DNA of 64,000 bases, from contig NZ_QUBQ01000007.1 in assembly GCF_003388735.1 (NCBI RefSeq), positions 124,001 to 188,000 of the forward strand. Reading direction: 5' to 3'. The stretch comes from Paenibacillus paeoniae (GTDB lineage: Bacteria; Bacillota; Bacilli; Paenibacillales; Paenibacillaceae). The stretch's first letter is position 1. Each line of letters begins with the position of its first letter. This document shows positions 43,075-52,077 of this stretch, in pieces. Under the pieces are notes generated by a model. The model saw only the letters and a list, made by a program, of their open reading frames with translations. It was not told where the DNA came from and did no database searches. Position numbers and translations under genes: made by a program.

Positions 43075-43662
43075 TTATTCTTTAATATGATCGATCCCAC
43101 AAAGTGTTTTATAAAAGATAGCCATAATCAGATGGTCGAGAATCATATGAACATCCTCAGTAATCTGCATACTATTAATTGGTGCGTGCAGGGACAAGTC
43201 GGATAGAAGTTTTAGTTTTCCGCCATTGTATCCTGTCAGACCAATGATTTTATTCCCCTGCTCTTTCGCATACTCTACTGCGTTTATCACGTTTTTGGAA
43301 TTACCGCTCCCAGAAATCGCAATAACAAGGTCACCTGGTTTAATTCGTCCGCGAAGTTGGAATCGGAACACTTCCTCATATCCAATATCATTGGCAATCG
43401 CCATGAGGGTTGCCATATTATCGTTAAGACATAAGAAGTTGAATTTCTTCTCTACATACTCAGAGATTCCTTTGTTGAAATCGTTCTGATAGTGTGAAGC
43501 TGTTGCAGCACTCCCGCCGTTCCCGAAAATATATATCGTTTTCTCAGCCTCATACGTCTCAAAAATCAGGTTCATCGCATCATTAATAGCATCAATATCT
43601 AATTTCCTCAATGTATTAATCTCGTGATCAATATAAGTTTTAATGTCTGCCCGATAATCCAT
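43075..43662 (-). CDS. gmhA: Phosphoheptose isomerase GmhA
   Basis: The 195-residue SIS-domain enzyme converts sedoheptulose 7-phosphate to D-glycero-D-manno-heptose 7-phosphate, the first step to activated heptose. Diagnostic segments are IFGNGGSAATASHYQNDF, VIAISGSGNSKNVINA and the metal/active-site TEDVHMILDHLIM. Length is normal. It overlaps the end of the fused nucleotidyltransferase-phosphatase gene by 23 bases, and the kinase for the next step is in the same operon. Confidence 0.92.
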   Translation of the reverse strand: MDYRADIKTYIDHEINTLRKLDIDAINDAMNLIFETYEAEKTIYIFGNGGSAATASHYQNDFNKGISEYVEKKFNFLCLNDNMATLMAIANDIGYEEVFRFQLRGRIKPGDLVIAISGSGNSKNVINAVEYAKEQGNKIIGLTGYNGGKLKLLSDLSLHAPINSMQITEDVHMILDHLIMAIFYKTLCGIDHIKE

Positions 43663-44977
43663 TTAATAATTCATCCTCTCTAGTAAGTATAATCTCTACC
43701 GCTTCAAGCAAATTGCTGCCCGTTAGATCAGACTGCACATCATACTTCATGTCCTTGCCGGCTTCCCCGGTTAATACCAATGCAGTATGCATTCCTGCGT
43801 TTGTTCCAGTTTGTATATCAATCGTTGTATCGCCAATAATCCAAGAGGCGGCAAGGTCGATATTATATTTATTCACACAAGATTCGATCATCCCCAAGCC
43901 AGGCTTTCTACAATTGCACGGAATTTTATAGAGGATGTTTTCCTCCGGAAAGCCTTTATCCGGATGATGGGGACAGAATAGAATATCATCCAGAATTGCA
44001 CCATGTTCACCCAATAAAGTTTGCATCTTGTTATGAATAGTAATAACTTCAGAAATATCACAAAGTCCACGCGCGACTACAGGCTGGTTAGTAATTACGA
44101 TGGCTAGGTAACCTGAACGATTAATTTTCTTAATCGCTTCGATTGCACAATCCTCGAGTTCGAAATCATCCACTGTACTGATAAGTCCTTTATGGCGGTT
44201 AATTGTCCCATCGCGATCAAGAAATATGCATTTTTGTTTCTTTTTTAAATTTCTTGCAGCTACGAAGCCGTTAGATAGTTCGGCAGATGCAACTGAAAAA
44301 CGATCAGCGGTTCCGACATCCTTAATATATTCAGGAGATGAATAGGCATAGATGGGACTGTGTTTAGAAACAAGTGGAAATAGAAGCTCCTTTTCTAAAT
44401 CTACAGTTTCTTCTTTGTTTACTAAATCACAAATTTTACTATCTAATATGTATAGACCGGCATTAACGCAGTTGTTATACCAGTAATCTCGCTTGTTATG
44501 CTTAGAGTCGAAGCCGATTACCCGCTGACTTTCATCCGCCATCACTAAATCAGAATCATAGGGATGTGAATTCGGATGAACAAACAATGTCGCCATCGAT
44601 TGCTTCTCTATGTGAAACTGCTCCATTCGGATTAGGTCGATATCGATAAGAACATCCCCATATACAAGCAAAAAATAATCTTCAGTCAGCCATTCCTTTA
44701 CATAGTGCAAAGCACCTGCGCTGCCTAGCGGTTGAACTTCGCGATAATAATCGATATCTACGCCAAATCCAGCTCCATTGCCGAAATGAGCTTCGATTTT
44801 TTCTCCCAGATGACCAGTCACAATTATAATTTTTGAAATTTGATTGGCTTTTAGACACTCAATCTGCCATTCCAAAATCGCTCTATCATTTATAAGAGCC
44901 AACGGTTTTGGAATCTCGTTTTTCGTAATGGAGTGTAGACGTGTTCCCTTGCCGCCAGCCATAATGACAGCCTGCAT
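43640..44977 (-). CDS. Fused heptose nucleotidyltransferase and heptose-bisphosphate phosphatase (HddC-GmhB)
   Basis: This 445-residue protein carries two enzymes. Residues ~1-235 are an HddC/RmlA-type nucleotidyltransferase (MAGGKGTRLHSITKNEIPKP, LLVYGDVLIDIDL). Residues ~247-430 are a GmhB-type HAD phosphatase: IFLDRDGTINRHKG with the nucleophile and acid Asp pair, NQPVVARG, the zinc loop CPHHPDKGF...CNCRKP, and WIIGDTTIDIQTG. Together with GmhA and the HddA-like kinase this covers dephosphorylation and activation of heptose. The order of genes and the kinase type point to the alpha (GDP-heptose) branch by comparison with S-layer glycan pathways. The nucleotide used is inferred. It begins in a TGATG overlap with the epimerase gene. 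Confidence 0.87.
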   Translation of the reverse strand: MQAVIMAGGKGTRLHSITKNEIPKPLALINDRAILEWQIECLKANQISKIIIVTGHLGEKIEAHFGNGAGFGVDIDYYREVQPLGSAGALHYVKEWLTEDYFLLVYGDVLIDIDLIRMEQFHIEKQSMATLFVHPNSHPYDSDLVMADESQRVIGFDSKHNKRDYWYNNCVNAGLYILDSKICDLVNKEETVDLEKELLFPLVSKHSPIYAYSSPEYIKDVGTADRFSVASAELSNGFVAARNLKKKQKCIFLDRDGTINRHKGLISTVDDFELEDCAIEAIKKINRSGYLAIVITNQPVVARGLCDISEVITIHNKMQTLLGEHGAILDDILFCPHHPDKGFPEENILYKIPCNCRKPGLGMIESCVNKYNIDLAASWIIGDTTIDIQTGTNAGMHTALVLTGEAGKDMKYDVQSDLTGSNLLEAVEIILTREDELLNGLSGRH

Positions 44978-45912
44978 CAGAGGACCTCCTCAACCGTTTT
45001 AGCAACTGCTTCATCAGAAGTCCATCGCGCATGCCAACCCGTAGCAAGAATTTTATCAAGGTTGTATGCAAATATCGGGACATCGCCTCTCCAGCCTCCG
45101 CGCCCGCCGGAGTAGGTATATTTTACCTCATTAAGCTTCATTGTTTCGCATATAATATCGGCAATTCTGGTAACAGAGGTTTGCGTATCTACTCCAATGT
45201 TATAGATAGACATTCCTTCAGGAAGGTTGTCCTTTAGTGACATGATGCCAAGTATCAAGTCGTACACATGCATGTAAGGCTTTGTTTGTAAGCCATCTCC
45301 AAGAATCAAGAGTTCGCTTGAATTATGCTTTAATTTTTTGATGAAATCATAAATGACGCCATGAGTCAGTCTAGGGCCAATGACGTTTGGAAACCGGAAA
45401 ATTAAAGCAGATATTTGATTCATATAACTGTAGGCGGATATCATTGCCTCGGATCCGAGTTTTGCAGCGCCATAATACGAGATCGGTTCGAGGGGGGTGG
45501 AATTCTCGTCTACATGCGCGCCTTCTTTTTCGCCATAAACAGCAGATGTCGATGCGAAAAACAGCTTATTAACATGATAAATCCTCATAGATTCCAGTAT
45601 ATTAAAGGTCGTTGTGTAGGTGTTAGCATACTCAATTTGCGGATTTTTTGCACTGGCTTGGATGTCCGAGTTAGCGGCAAGGTGAAAAACAAAATCAAAT
45701 TTCTCCTCTTGGAATATACTCGACAGCGCTTCAAAATTGCAAAGATCCATCTCATAGAGCCGAAAGTGAGGATGAGTCTGAAGATGCTCAATATTTCTCT
45801 TTGTGCCGATGAAAAAATTGTCAATACACACAACCTTATGTCCTTCCTCAAGCAGCGCATCGGCTAGATGGCTCCCGATGAATCCGGCGCCTCCTGCTAT
45901 TAGTACCTTCAT
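44977..45912 (-). CDS. NAD-dependent sugar epimerase/dehydratase
   Basis: The 311-residue extended SDR enzyme shows GGAGFIGSHLADALL, HLAANSDIQASAKNP, the catalytic Thr/Ser and SYYGAAKLGSEAM (Tyr-x-x-x-Lys), and RFPNVIGPRLTHG. It acts on a nucleotide sugar, most like UDP-glucose 4-epimerases. In this operon the substrate could be the activated heptose (inference). It lies between the kinase and the fused HddC-GmhB gene. Start and stop overlap neighbours tightly, so expression is coupled. Confidence 0.9.
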   Translation of the reverse strand: MKVLIAGGAGFIGSHLADALLEEGHKVVCIDNFFIGTKRNIEHLQTHPHFRLYEMDLCNFEALSSIFQEEKFDFVFHLAANSDIQASAKNPQIEYANTYTTTFNILESMRIYHVNKLFFASTSAVYGEKEGAHVDENSTPLEPISYYGAAKLGSEAMISAYSYMNQISALIFRFPNVIGPRLTHGVIYDFIKKLKHNSSELLILGDGLQTKPYMHVYDLILGIMSLKDNLPEGMSIYNIGVDTQTSVTRIADIICETMKLNEVKYTYSGGRGGWRGDVPIFAYNLDKILATGWHARWTSDEAVAKTVEEVL

Positions 45913-45936
45913 TGCATAAAGTCCCTCCCCATTAAT

Positions 45937-46923
45937 TTAACCCCAGTACTCATCGCCAATATGAACAACAGAAGATCCATTATATTCGAATTTCATGTTC
46001 ATCTTTTTTAGGCCAATAGCTGTTCTAAGTTTTTCTTGATTATGCTGCTCGCAGTAGAACAACAGGAAGCCTCCGCCTCCAGCACCTAAAAGCTTGCCGC
46101 CCAGAGCACCGTTTTCCATTGCAATATCGTATGCTCTGTCGATATCAGGATTGGATATTCCTGATGCCAGTGTTTTTTTTAAAGTCCAGCCCCGATTCAT
46201 AATCTGACCAAATGAGGATAAGTCATTATCTTCAAGCGCTGTCTTCATCTCCTCGGCCAGCCCGCACATTTGAATGAGGTTGTTTGTTTTGTCTTCTTGA
46301 CTCATATTTTTCTTTTGCTCAGTGAGGATCGTGTTGGCGGAGCGGGACGTTCCCGTGTAGAACATCATCAAATTGCTTTGCAATTTCATATAGGTTTCCG
46401 GCTTCATTACAATAGGTTCTACTGATACACTGCCGGTTCTACTAAATCGAATAAAATTAAGTCCTCCATAAGCAGCAGCATATTGATCTTGTTTGCCAAT
46501 CGGAGCTCCTAGCTTGTTTATCTCTATGTCACAAGCTTCTTCTGCCAGTTGCGCTTTTGATATATATTTACCTTCATAGCATGATAAGGCGTGAAGCAGT
46601 CCTACAGTAAAGCTGCTGGACGATCCTAAGCCCGTTCCAGCGGGAACATCGGCTGTGCTGCTAATTTCTACACCAGATATATTTTTTTGATTTAATACGC
46701 TATTAAGAATTTTATGTTTTATTTTCGATATATCATCTACAATTTCATTTTCCGAGTATTTAAGGGAGGTATATTTTGCATCAAAATACGGATGTATGGA
46801 TATGTACATATATTTATTAATCGAAGCACTTAATACACAGCCTCCATATTTTTCATAAAAAGAAGGCAGGTCGCTTCCGCCTCCGCTGAAGCTTATACGG
46901 AATGGAGTCTTGGTTATAATCAC
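45937..46923 (-). CDS. hddA: HddA-like D-glycero-D-manno-heptose 7-phosphate kinase
   Basis: The 328-residue GHMP-family kinase begins IITKTPFRISFSGGGSDLPS and carries the phosphate loop PAGTGLGSSSSFTVGLLHAL. The C-terminal KLLGAGGGGFLLFY is also typical. This subgroup phosphorylates C1 of heptose 7-phosphate. GmhA and the fused HddC-GmhB in the same operon support that over fucose or galactose kinases. The start is GTG 46923 behind AAAGGGTGAG. It is the first gene of the eleven-gene minus-strand operon. Confidence 0.88.
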   Translation of the reverse strand: MIITKTPFRISFSGGGSDLPSFYEKYGGCVLSASINKYMYISIHPYFDAKYTSLKYSENEIVDDISKIKHKILNSVLNQKNISGVEISSTADVPAGTGLGSSSSFTVGLLHALSCYEGKYISKAQLAEEACDIEINKLGAPIGKQDQYAAAYGGLNFIRFSRTGSVSVEPIVMKPETYMKLQSNLMMFYTGTSRSANTILTEQKKNMSQEDKTNNLIQMCGLAEEMKTALEDNDLSSFGQIMNRGWTLKKTLASGISNPDIDRAYDIAMENGALGGKLLGAGGGGFLLFYCEQHNQEKLRTAIGLKKMNMKFEYNGSSVVHIGDEYWG

Positions 46924-46985
46924 AATAAACTCACCCTTTGATTTTTTTTGCGGAAAACCTAAGTTCCACTTCTATATATATCGAT

Positions 46986-47014
46986 ATTATATAGTGAAAG
47001 TATTAGCTAAAACA
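46986..47014 (-). promoter_or_regulatory. Possible promoter of the minus-strand glycan operon
   Basis: On the minus strand TGTTTT (47014-47009), 17 bases, then a consensus TATAAT (46991-46986), about 65 bases before hddA. The -10 is strong and the -35 weak. Confidence 0.4.
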
Positions 47015-47074
47015 TGCATTTGGATATTATTAACATGAGGTAGATGCTGCATGATGGATAAGTCTTGAGGCTGC

Positions 47075-47101
47075 GCGTTCTATGGTATAATGCGTCTAAC
47101 C
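47075..47101 (+). promoter_or_regulatory. Possible plus-strand promoter at the divergent point
   Basis: A consensus TATAAT at 47096-47101 with TGG just before it is preceded by TTGAGG at 47075-47080, a short 15-base spacing. It would serve the FkbM pseudogene and perhaps the genes after it. Confidence 0.4.
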
Positions 47102-47135
47102 GAATAAAAAAATGTCGAAACAGGGTGATGAAAGA

Positions 47136-48168
47136 ATGAGTTATTATATTAAATTGCAAAAGCTGTTTTCAAGTGTTTCATTGCTAACAGAAAACAAATT
47201 CCCCTCTCATTAAAGGATTCTCAGATTAGTGATGATAAAGAATTTGTAGCAATATATGGAAGCGTTCATTTTGGGGGGCTGTGGTTAAAATACATTATAG
47301 AAGACATGAAGATCACACCTAAATATTTTGTTGATCAAAGTATCGAAAAGCAGGGGAGAAGCATAAGGGGAATACCTGTTGTTTCACTGGAGGAATTGGC
47401 ATTAAAAACGACTGGTCGAGTAGATCTTGTTGTAACCCCGCAATCCCTAAACACTGTTTCTAACTTTCAGACTGAATTTATAAAGTTATGTGAATCATGG
47501 GAATTCAATCTCCATTTTGCACCTGTACCTCATTCGATAGCATTGGAAATGAGGTATGCTATTCATCAAGAAAATTATCTTAATGTGATTGATATGCTAT
47601 ATGACGATTTCTCCAAAGCATCGTACTATGAATATATTCGCAGTAAATTGACGGGAGAGACTTATCATTCCCATTATTTTAGTTTCAAGCAACAATATCT
47701 GGCCAATGATTTGTTTACGATTACAGAGTCTGATTATATTGTAGACTGTGGGGCGTACGATGGGATACTCTGGAGAACTTTTGTAGAGCTTATCCCAATA
47801 TACGAGGAATAGCTTCATTTGAACCGACCCCTGAGAAGCTAAAGGCAACAACCGACCGACTTCAGAGTGAGAATATTCGTATTTTAGACGAAGTCATTAT
47901 TAGTGAGAGACCTACGTTTATCAAAATGGACGTGGAAGGTAGTGAACTGGCTTCTCTTTACGGGGCAAAGCAGATCATATCAGAGAATACTCCGATATTA
48001 GCAATATGTATTTATCATAAACCAGAAGATTTATTTGAAATTCCATTTTACATACTAAAAGAGTTCCCTGCTGATCGGCTATAGGTTTGAAAGTACTCGA
48101 ATGATCCGTACGAGCTTGTGCTTTATGCCGTTCCTCCTTGTCGCTGTGCGGACAACTTGGAGGTCTGA
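47136..48168 (+). pseudogene. Decayed FkbM-family methyltransferase
   Basis: Parts of one ~340-residue protein lie in order across different frames. Frame 1 runs MSYYIKLQKLFSSVS from ATG 47136 and stops at 47211. A frameshift near 47195-47200 leads into VAIYG...GLWLKYIIEDMKITPKYFVDQS. A single-base loss near 47762 breaks the DCGAYDGD motif; after it, ENFCRAYPNI, SFEPTPEKLK and FIKMDVEGSELASLYGA (the FkbM signature) continue. Two in-frame stops at 48082 and 48088 then interrupt before KYSNDPYELVLYAVP. Reversing one base at each stop restores a normal family C-terminus. The gene is dead. It lies between the two divergent glycan operons. Confidence 0.85.
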
Positions 48169-48216
48169 ATTAAGTATTGAACCGTATAAGTACAAAAAGA
48201 AAGGATGGGTTTTCCT

Positions 48217-50757
48217 GTGCGAGTTGAACGAAAAAAACAAACAATAGAGCTTGTAGATACATTAAAAGAAGCGCTGCAATATCTTAACACTCCTGCAGGA
48301 AGTGCGGCAGGCTTTTTACAGGATGACTGTCTGGCATGCATTTCGGCTGTCTCTTCGGTAATGGAAGAGGTTGAAGATAAAGAATATGCAGCGCTGGCAG
48401 AGACCTGCCAAATACATATTAAACAAGGGGATTTTGGTAAGGCTTATACATTGGCTGACTCATTGTCTCAATGGATATTTGAGAAAGTGCAGATTCATTA
48501 TGAAATTGTGTTCTTACCTTATAAAGCTGATATGTGGGATGCGCTTGATAGTGTATGGCGGGCTGCTCATGCTGATCCGTCGTGTGTTGTTCGTACAATA
48601 CCGATACCGTATCAAAGTCTCGACCCGCAGTTGAATGCACTGACTGATGAATACGAAGGAGACAGGTTTCCTTCTTATGTAGATATAACTCCCTATAGAG
48701 ATTATGATTTAAGCTTGCAAAATCCAGATGTTATTTTTATTCATAACCCTTATGATGAGTTTAACAGAGTTACAAGAGTTCATCCGGTATACTTTAGTTC
48801 AAATCTGATTAAATTCACTGACAAGCTAGTCTATATCCCGTATTTTATTTCGACAGATAAATTTCCGGATCATGCACGATTTCCGGCATTTAAAAATAGC
48901 TGGAAAATATTTGTACAATCAGAGAATGCCCGTCAAGATATTCTGGAGTCAAAAGAGATACGGCCAGAGCAAGTTGTTTCTATGGGATCGCCCAAGCTGG
49001 ACTATCTCTACAATAGAATACAAAACAATGCACCGATGCCTGCAAAGTGGAAAGCGGCTTTGAACGGACGAAAGGTATTTTTATATAACTCCAGTATCGC
49101 AAGAATCATGAATGATCGCGAAGATATTATAAAAAGCATGCAGGAAATATTTCGCGCTTTTCAAACAAACAAAAATATCGCTATTATTTGGCGTCCACAT
49201 CCGCTAAGTATCCAAACTATAAAATCGATGAAGCCTCATCTGCTTAATTCTTACTTATCGCTTGTAAAAGCATTTAAGAAAATGTCAAATGCGGTTTACG
49301 ATGAATCTTCGGATATGTATACAGCAATTATCCATTCTGATGCATATATCGGGGACTTCAGTTCAGTAATTGCCTCCTACGCTGTAACTGGAAAGCCAAT
49401 ATTAAAGCTAATGCCTAATATGAAATCAAGTTTTGACTATTGGGGGGTTAGCCCTGCCTGGCTGGACTATAAGGAAGAAACGACTATTCCGGTCGCTGTA
49501 AATCCAGGTATTGTCGTCGATAAGGAGCTGTTGTTTCCGGCGAATAATCGTGGCGCTGCTTTTGCGCTGGACCTCGCATCGGAACAGTTGAGGCTTACAA
49601 AAGTTATTTCACAAGAAATCTATAAGGAGCCTCAGCTCTATGCCAAAGCTTGTGCATATCAGGATACGCTTTGGTTTGTTCCTAAGAGGGCTTCTAAAGT
49701 ATTTCGTTACGATCAAACAACCGGAGAAACGAAAGAGTATTCCCTTCCATCAACTTATCGCTGTGAAGGGCAGTATCATTTTACTACGGGTATACAGCAT
49801 GATCACTATTTATGGATGCTGCCTGCCCAGTCCAATATGATTGTACGGCTTCATATGGAAACAGGAGAGATGACAGGTTATAAGCTTTGTTCAGATACTA
49901 TAATGAGTGCGGATCAGGGATTGTTTTGCTCGAATGGTGTTATTCATAATAATTATCTTTGGATCGCTCTGAATGGAAGACAGGCACTTATTCAAATGAA
50001 TCTTATTTCGGGAGAAATGATGGTTCATGAGCTAAGCTTCCTTCAAGAGTCTATAAGCGCTATTACTTCTGATGGACAAGCATTATGGATAGTTACGCAA
50101 ACACCTAAAGTAATTAAGTGGGACCCGGAATCAAATGATACATTTATATTTGACGACTGGCCTAAAGGCTTCAAAGAGGGAGAACGGCCATTTTCCAGTG
50201 CAGTTTTTGATGGTGAAAATGTGTGGCTGGTTCCATGTGATGCAAATATGATTATGAAAATTTCATCAAGCACTGGAGAAATGACTGCAGCATATTCTAA
50301 ACTGAAAAAATCGGCTTGGGCAGCGATTAATTCATCGTTTCCGTTTGATTCGATCGAGCGTAATCGAGCTTTGAATGCTAACCAAGAGCTTTTTTCGGGG
50401 GCGATTATTAACAAGGATTGGATTTGGTTCTGCCCGATTACGGCCCCAGCTATGCTAGGCGTCCATCTCATAACAGGAGAAATAAAGAAAATAGAAGTGA
50501 AGCTGTCAAGATCGCAAGATGGAAAAACACTTCTTGTTAGCCGGTATCCGAATCCTCCTCAAGAGGGGGCAGATTTGAGAAGCACCTTTGATAATCGGAG
50601 TTTGCCGTTAAAATCCTTTATTGATATGGTCTGTATGGCAGATGAAGGCGATTGGAGCAATAAGCAGTGTGAGGAAGCATGTGCAAGTATTGCAAACGCT
50701 GATGGTACTAGCGGAGAGAAAATATGGAGCTATGTTGCCGAATATTTAAATCGCTAG
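48217..50757 (+). CDS. Glycerophosphotransferase-like protein fused to a beta-propeller-like domain
   Basis: This ~846-residue protein has ~85 helical residues, then a TagB/TagF-like GT-B part: DVIFIHNPYDE, KIFVQSENARQDILES, MGSPKLDY, IIWRPHPLS and HSDAYIGDFSSVIASYAVTGKP. From ~residue 470 to 760 come six or seven units of about 45 residues, each with 'LW(F/M/I)xP' and 'TGEM/TGExxxY', the pattern of a beta propeller. The join of the two is unusual. The start is uncertain: ATG 48205 touches its AAAGGA site, GTG 48217 is 11 bases away and is preferred. It precedes the acetyltransferase gene by 12 bases. Confidence 0.75.
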   Translation: MRVERKKQTIELVDTLKEALQYLNTPAGSAAGFLQDDCLACISAVSSVMEEVEDKEYAALAETCQIHIKQGDFGKAYTLADSLSQWIFEKVQIHYEIVFLPYKADMWDALDSVWRAAHADPSCVVRTIPIPYQSLDPQLNALTDEYEGDRFPSYVDITPYRDYDLSLQNPDVIFIHNPYDEFNRVTRVHPVYFSSNLIKFTDKLVYIPYFISTDKFPDHARFPAFKNSWKIFVQSENARQDILESKEIRPEQVVSMGSPKLDYLYNRIQNNAPMPAKWKAALNGRKVFLYNSSIARIMNDREDIIKSMQEIFRAFQTNKNIAIIWRPHPLSIQTIKSMKPHLLNSYLSLVKAFKKMSNAVYDESSDMYTAIIHSDAYIGDFSSVIASYAVTGKPILKLMPNMKSSFDYWGVSPAWLDYKEETTIPVAVNPGIVVDKELLFPANNRGAAFALDLASEQLRLTKVISQEIYKEPQLYAKACAYQDTLWFVPKRASKVFRYDQTTGETKEYSLPSTYRCEGQYHFTTGIQHDHYLWMLPAQSNMIVRLHMETGEMTGYKLCSDTIMSADQGLFCSNGVIHNNYLWIALNGRQALIQMNLISGEMMVHELSFLQESISAITSDGQALWIVTQTPKVIKWDPESNDTFIFDDWPKGFKEGERPFSSAVFDGENVWLVPCDANMIMKISSSTGEMTAAYSKLKKSAWAAINSSFPFDSIERNRALNANQELFSGAIINKDWIWFCPITAPAMLGVHLITGEIKKIEVKLSRSQDGKTLLVSRYPNPPQEGADLRSTFDNRSLPLKSFIDMVCMADEGDWSNKQCEEACASIANADGTSGEKIWSYVAEYLNR

Positions 50758-50769
50758 GGGGGAGCTCAT

Positions 50770-51687
50770 TTGATCTATGAAGAAATAATATGTTCCTTAA
50801 TGGACTTGCTGGAGGAAATAAGAAAGAAGAGGAAGGTCTACATTTTTGGTGTAAGTAAGGGAGGGAAAATGACCTTATTTGCATTAAAGCAATTGAATAT
50901 TTCTAATGTTTATTTCTTGGATAACGATAGCTCCAAGTGGAATCAGACAATTTCCGGAACAGAGGTAAAAAGTCCTGAAGTGTTAGCAGATTTCAATAGC
51001 AATGATATTATTCTAGTTGCATCATATTACTATGTAGATATATCAAAGCAATTATCTGCTCTGGGATTGGTAGAATTTGTAGATTATTGTTCAGTTGTAT
51101 CAAGTTGGAGATTCTCGGATACAACCAAGGAGCATATTTGTAATGGTGTGACAGTGGGGAAATATTCATACGGTTATAAAGCACTGTGCAATGGTATAAA
51201 TAATCTGGTTAGAATAGGCGCATATTGTTCTATAAATGATACAGCGCAAATTGTCTCTAATCATCCTGTTTCTTTTATAACTACACATCCATTTCTATAT
51301 AAACATAAAAATGAAATTTTTAGTCCGGAAAGAGTACCGGGATTACTAGAAAAAGATGAAGTTATGGATTATAAAGATAACTCCAATAATGATGATGTTA
51401 TAATCGGAAACGATGTCTGGGTGGGTGCAAACGTCATCATTTTACCATCTGTTACAATTGGAAACGGTGCTGTTATTGCAGCAGGGGCGGTTGTTACTAA
51501 AAATGTTCCTGACTATGCGGTGGTTGCCGGTGTTCCTGCTAAAATTATAAAGTATCGCTTTGCGCCAGAAGAGATAGAAGCTTTGAATAAAATACAATGG
51601 TGGAACTGGCCTGATGAGAAAATTAAGGCAAACTGCAAATATTTTATGAACAATAAAGAATTCATCAACAGGTTTACAGAAGTTTGA
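50770..51687 (+). CDS. Hexapeptide-repeat acetyltransferase with N-terminal Rossmann module
   Basis: The 305-residue protein has a small nucleotide-binding-like module at residues ~15-100 (KVYIFGVSKGGKMTLFAL, FLDNDSSKWNQTISGTEV). A left-handed beta-helix of the CatB type follows (VRIGAYCSINDTAQIVSNH, VIIGNDVWVGANVIILPSV, IAAGAVVTKNVPDYAVVAG). The His in SNHP is the likely catalytic base. It would acetylate a sugar hydroxyl or amino group. The start is TTG 50770 behind AGGGGGGAG. The base composition is AT-rich like the cassette after it. Confidence 0.87.
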   Translation: MIYEEIICSLMDLLEEIRKKRKVYIFGVSKGGKMTLFALKQLNISNVYFLDNDSSKWNQTISGTEVKSPEVLADFNSNDIILVASYYYVDISKQLSALGLVEFVDYCSVVSSWRFSDTTKEHICNGVTVGKYSYGYKALCNGINNLVRIGAYCSINDTAQIVSNHPVSFITTHPFLYKHKNEIFSPERVPGLLEKDEVMDYKDNSNNDDVIIGNDVWVGANVIILPSVTIGNGAVIAAGAVVTKNVPDYAVVAGVPAKIIKYRFAPEEIEALNKIQWWNWPDEKIKANCKYFMNNKEFINRFTEV

Positions 51688-51690
51688 AGG

Positions 51691-51723
51691 AGCGGAGCCA
51701 CTGCATACAGCATTGGCTCCGCT
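51691..51723 (+). terminator. Hairpin after the acetyltransferase gene
   Basis: AGCGGAGCC (51691-51699) pairs perfectly with GGCTCCGCT (51715-51723). The following bases contain few T, so termination is likely but not strong. Confidence 0.5.
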
Positions 51724-51875
51724 TAGTCGTTAGTATAAATTTTCAAATGTGCATATCATATTTTTTAAGCTTCATTTTGAATCAAATGCAACAGATAAAA
51801 AATCAACAAAAGCCACGGTAATACCGATGTAAGGATTAGATCTTGCAAACCAATCCATAACAGGAGGAACCACCA
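51724..51875. other. AT-rich gap before the IS30 remnant
   Basis: No gene is seen. The stretch has A/T runs and ends with an intact-looking AGGAGG site (51863-51868) that belongs to the IS30-type fragment. Terminal repeats of the old element could not be identified. Confidence 0.4.
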
Positions 51876-51995
51876 ATGGCTCACTCCCATAATAATACAA
51901 AGCAATGAACCTTTGTACATCTCTCAGCAATTAATCGTGGTCAGATCCAAGCCCTGCACAAGCGAGGTAAGATGTTACAGAGCAAATTAGTGTAT
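51876..51995 (+). pseudogene. IS30-family transposase N-terminal remnant
   Basis: An ATG behind AGGAGG opens MAHSHNNTKQ, a TGA stop interrupts, and the same frame continues TFVHLSAINRGQIQALHKRG. This is the N-terminal DNA-binding start seen in IS30-type transposases ('xHLxxxxRxxIxxLxKxG'). Only about 35 codons remain. It shows past transposition inside the glycan island, next to the AT-rich cassette. Confidence 0.65.
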
Positions 51996-52077
51996 CTTAA
52001 AGTACAAAACTGGAATAAATCTAGTGAGTACTCTTGAGGTGACGGGATTCAATAATGTCGAAAAGAGGGATAACATA

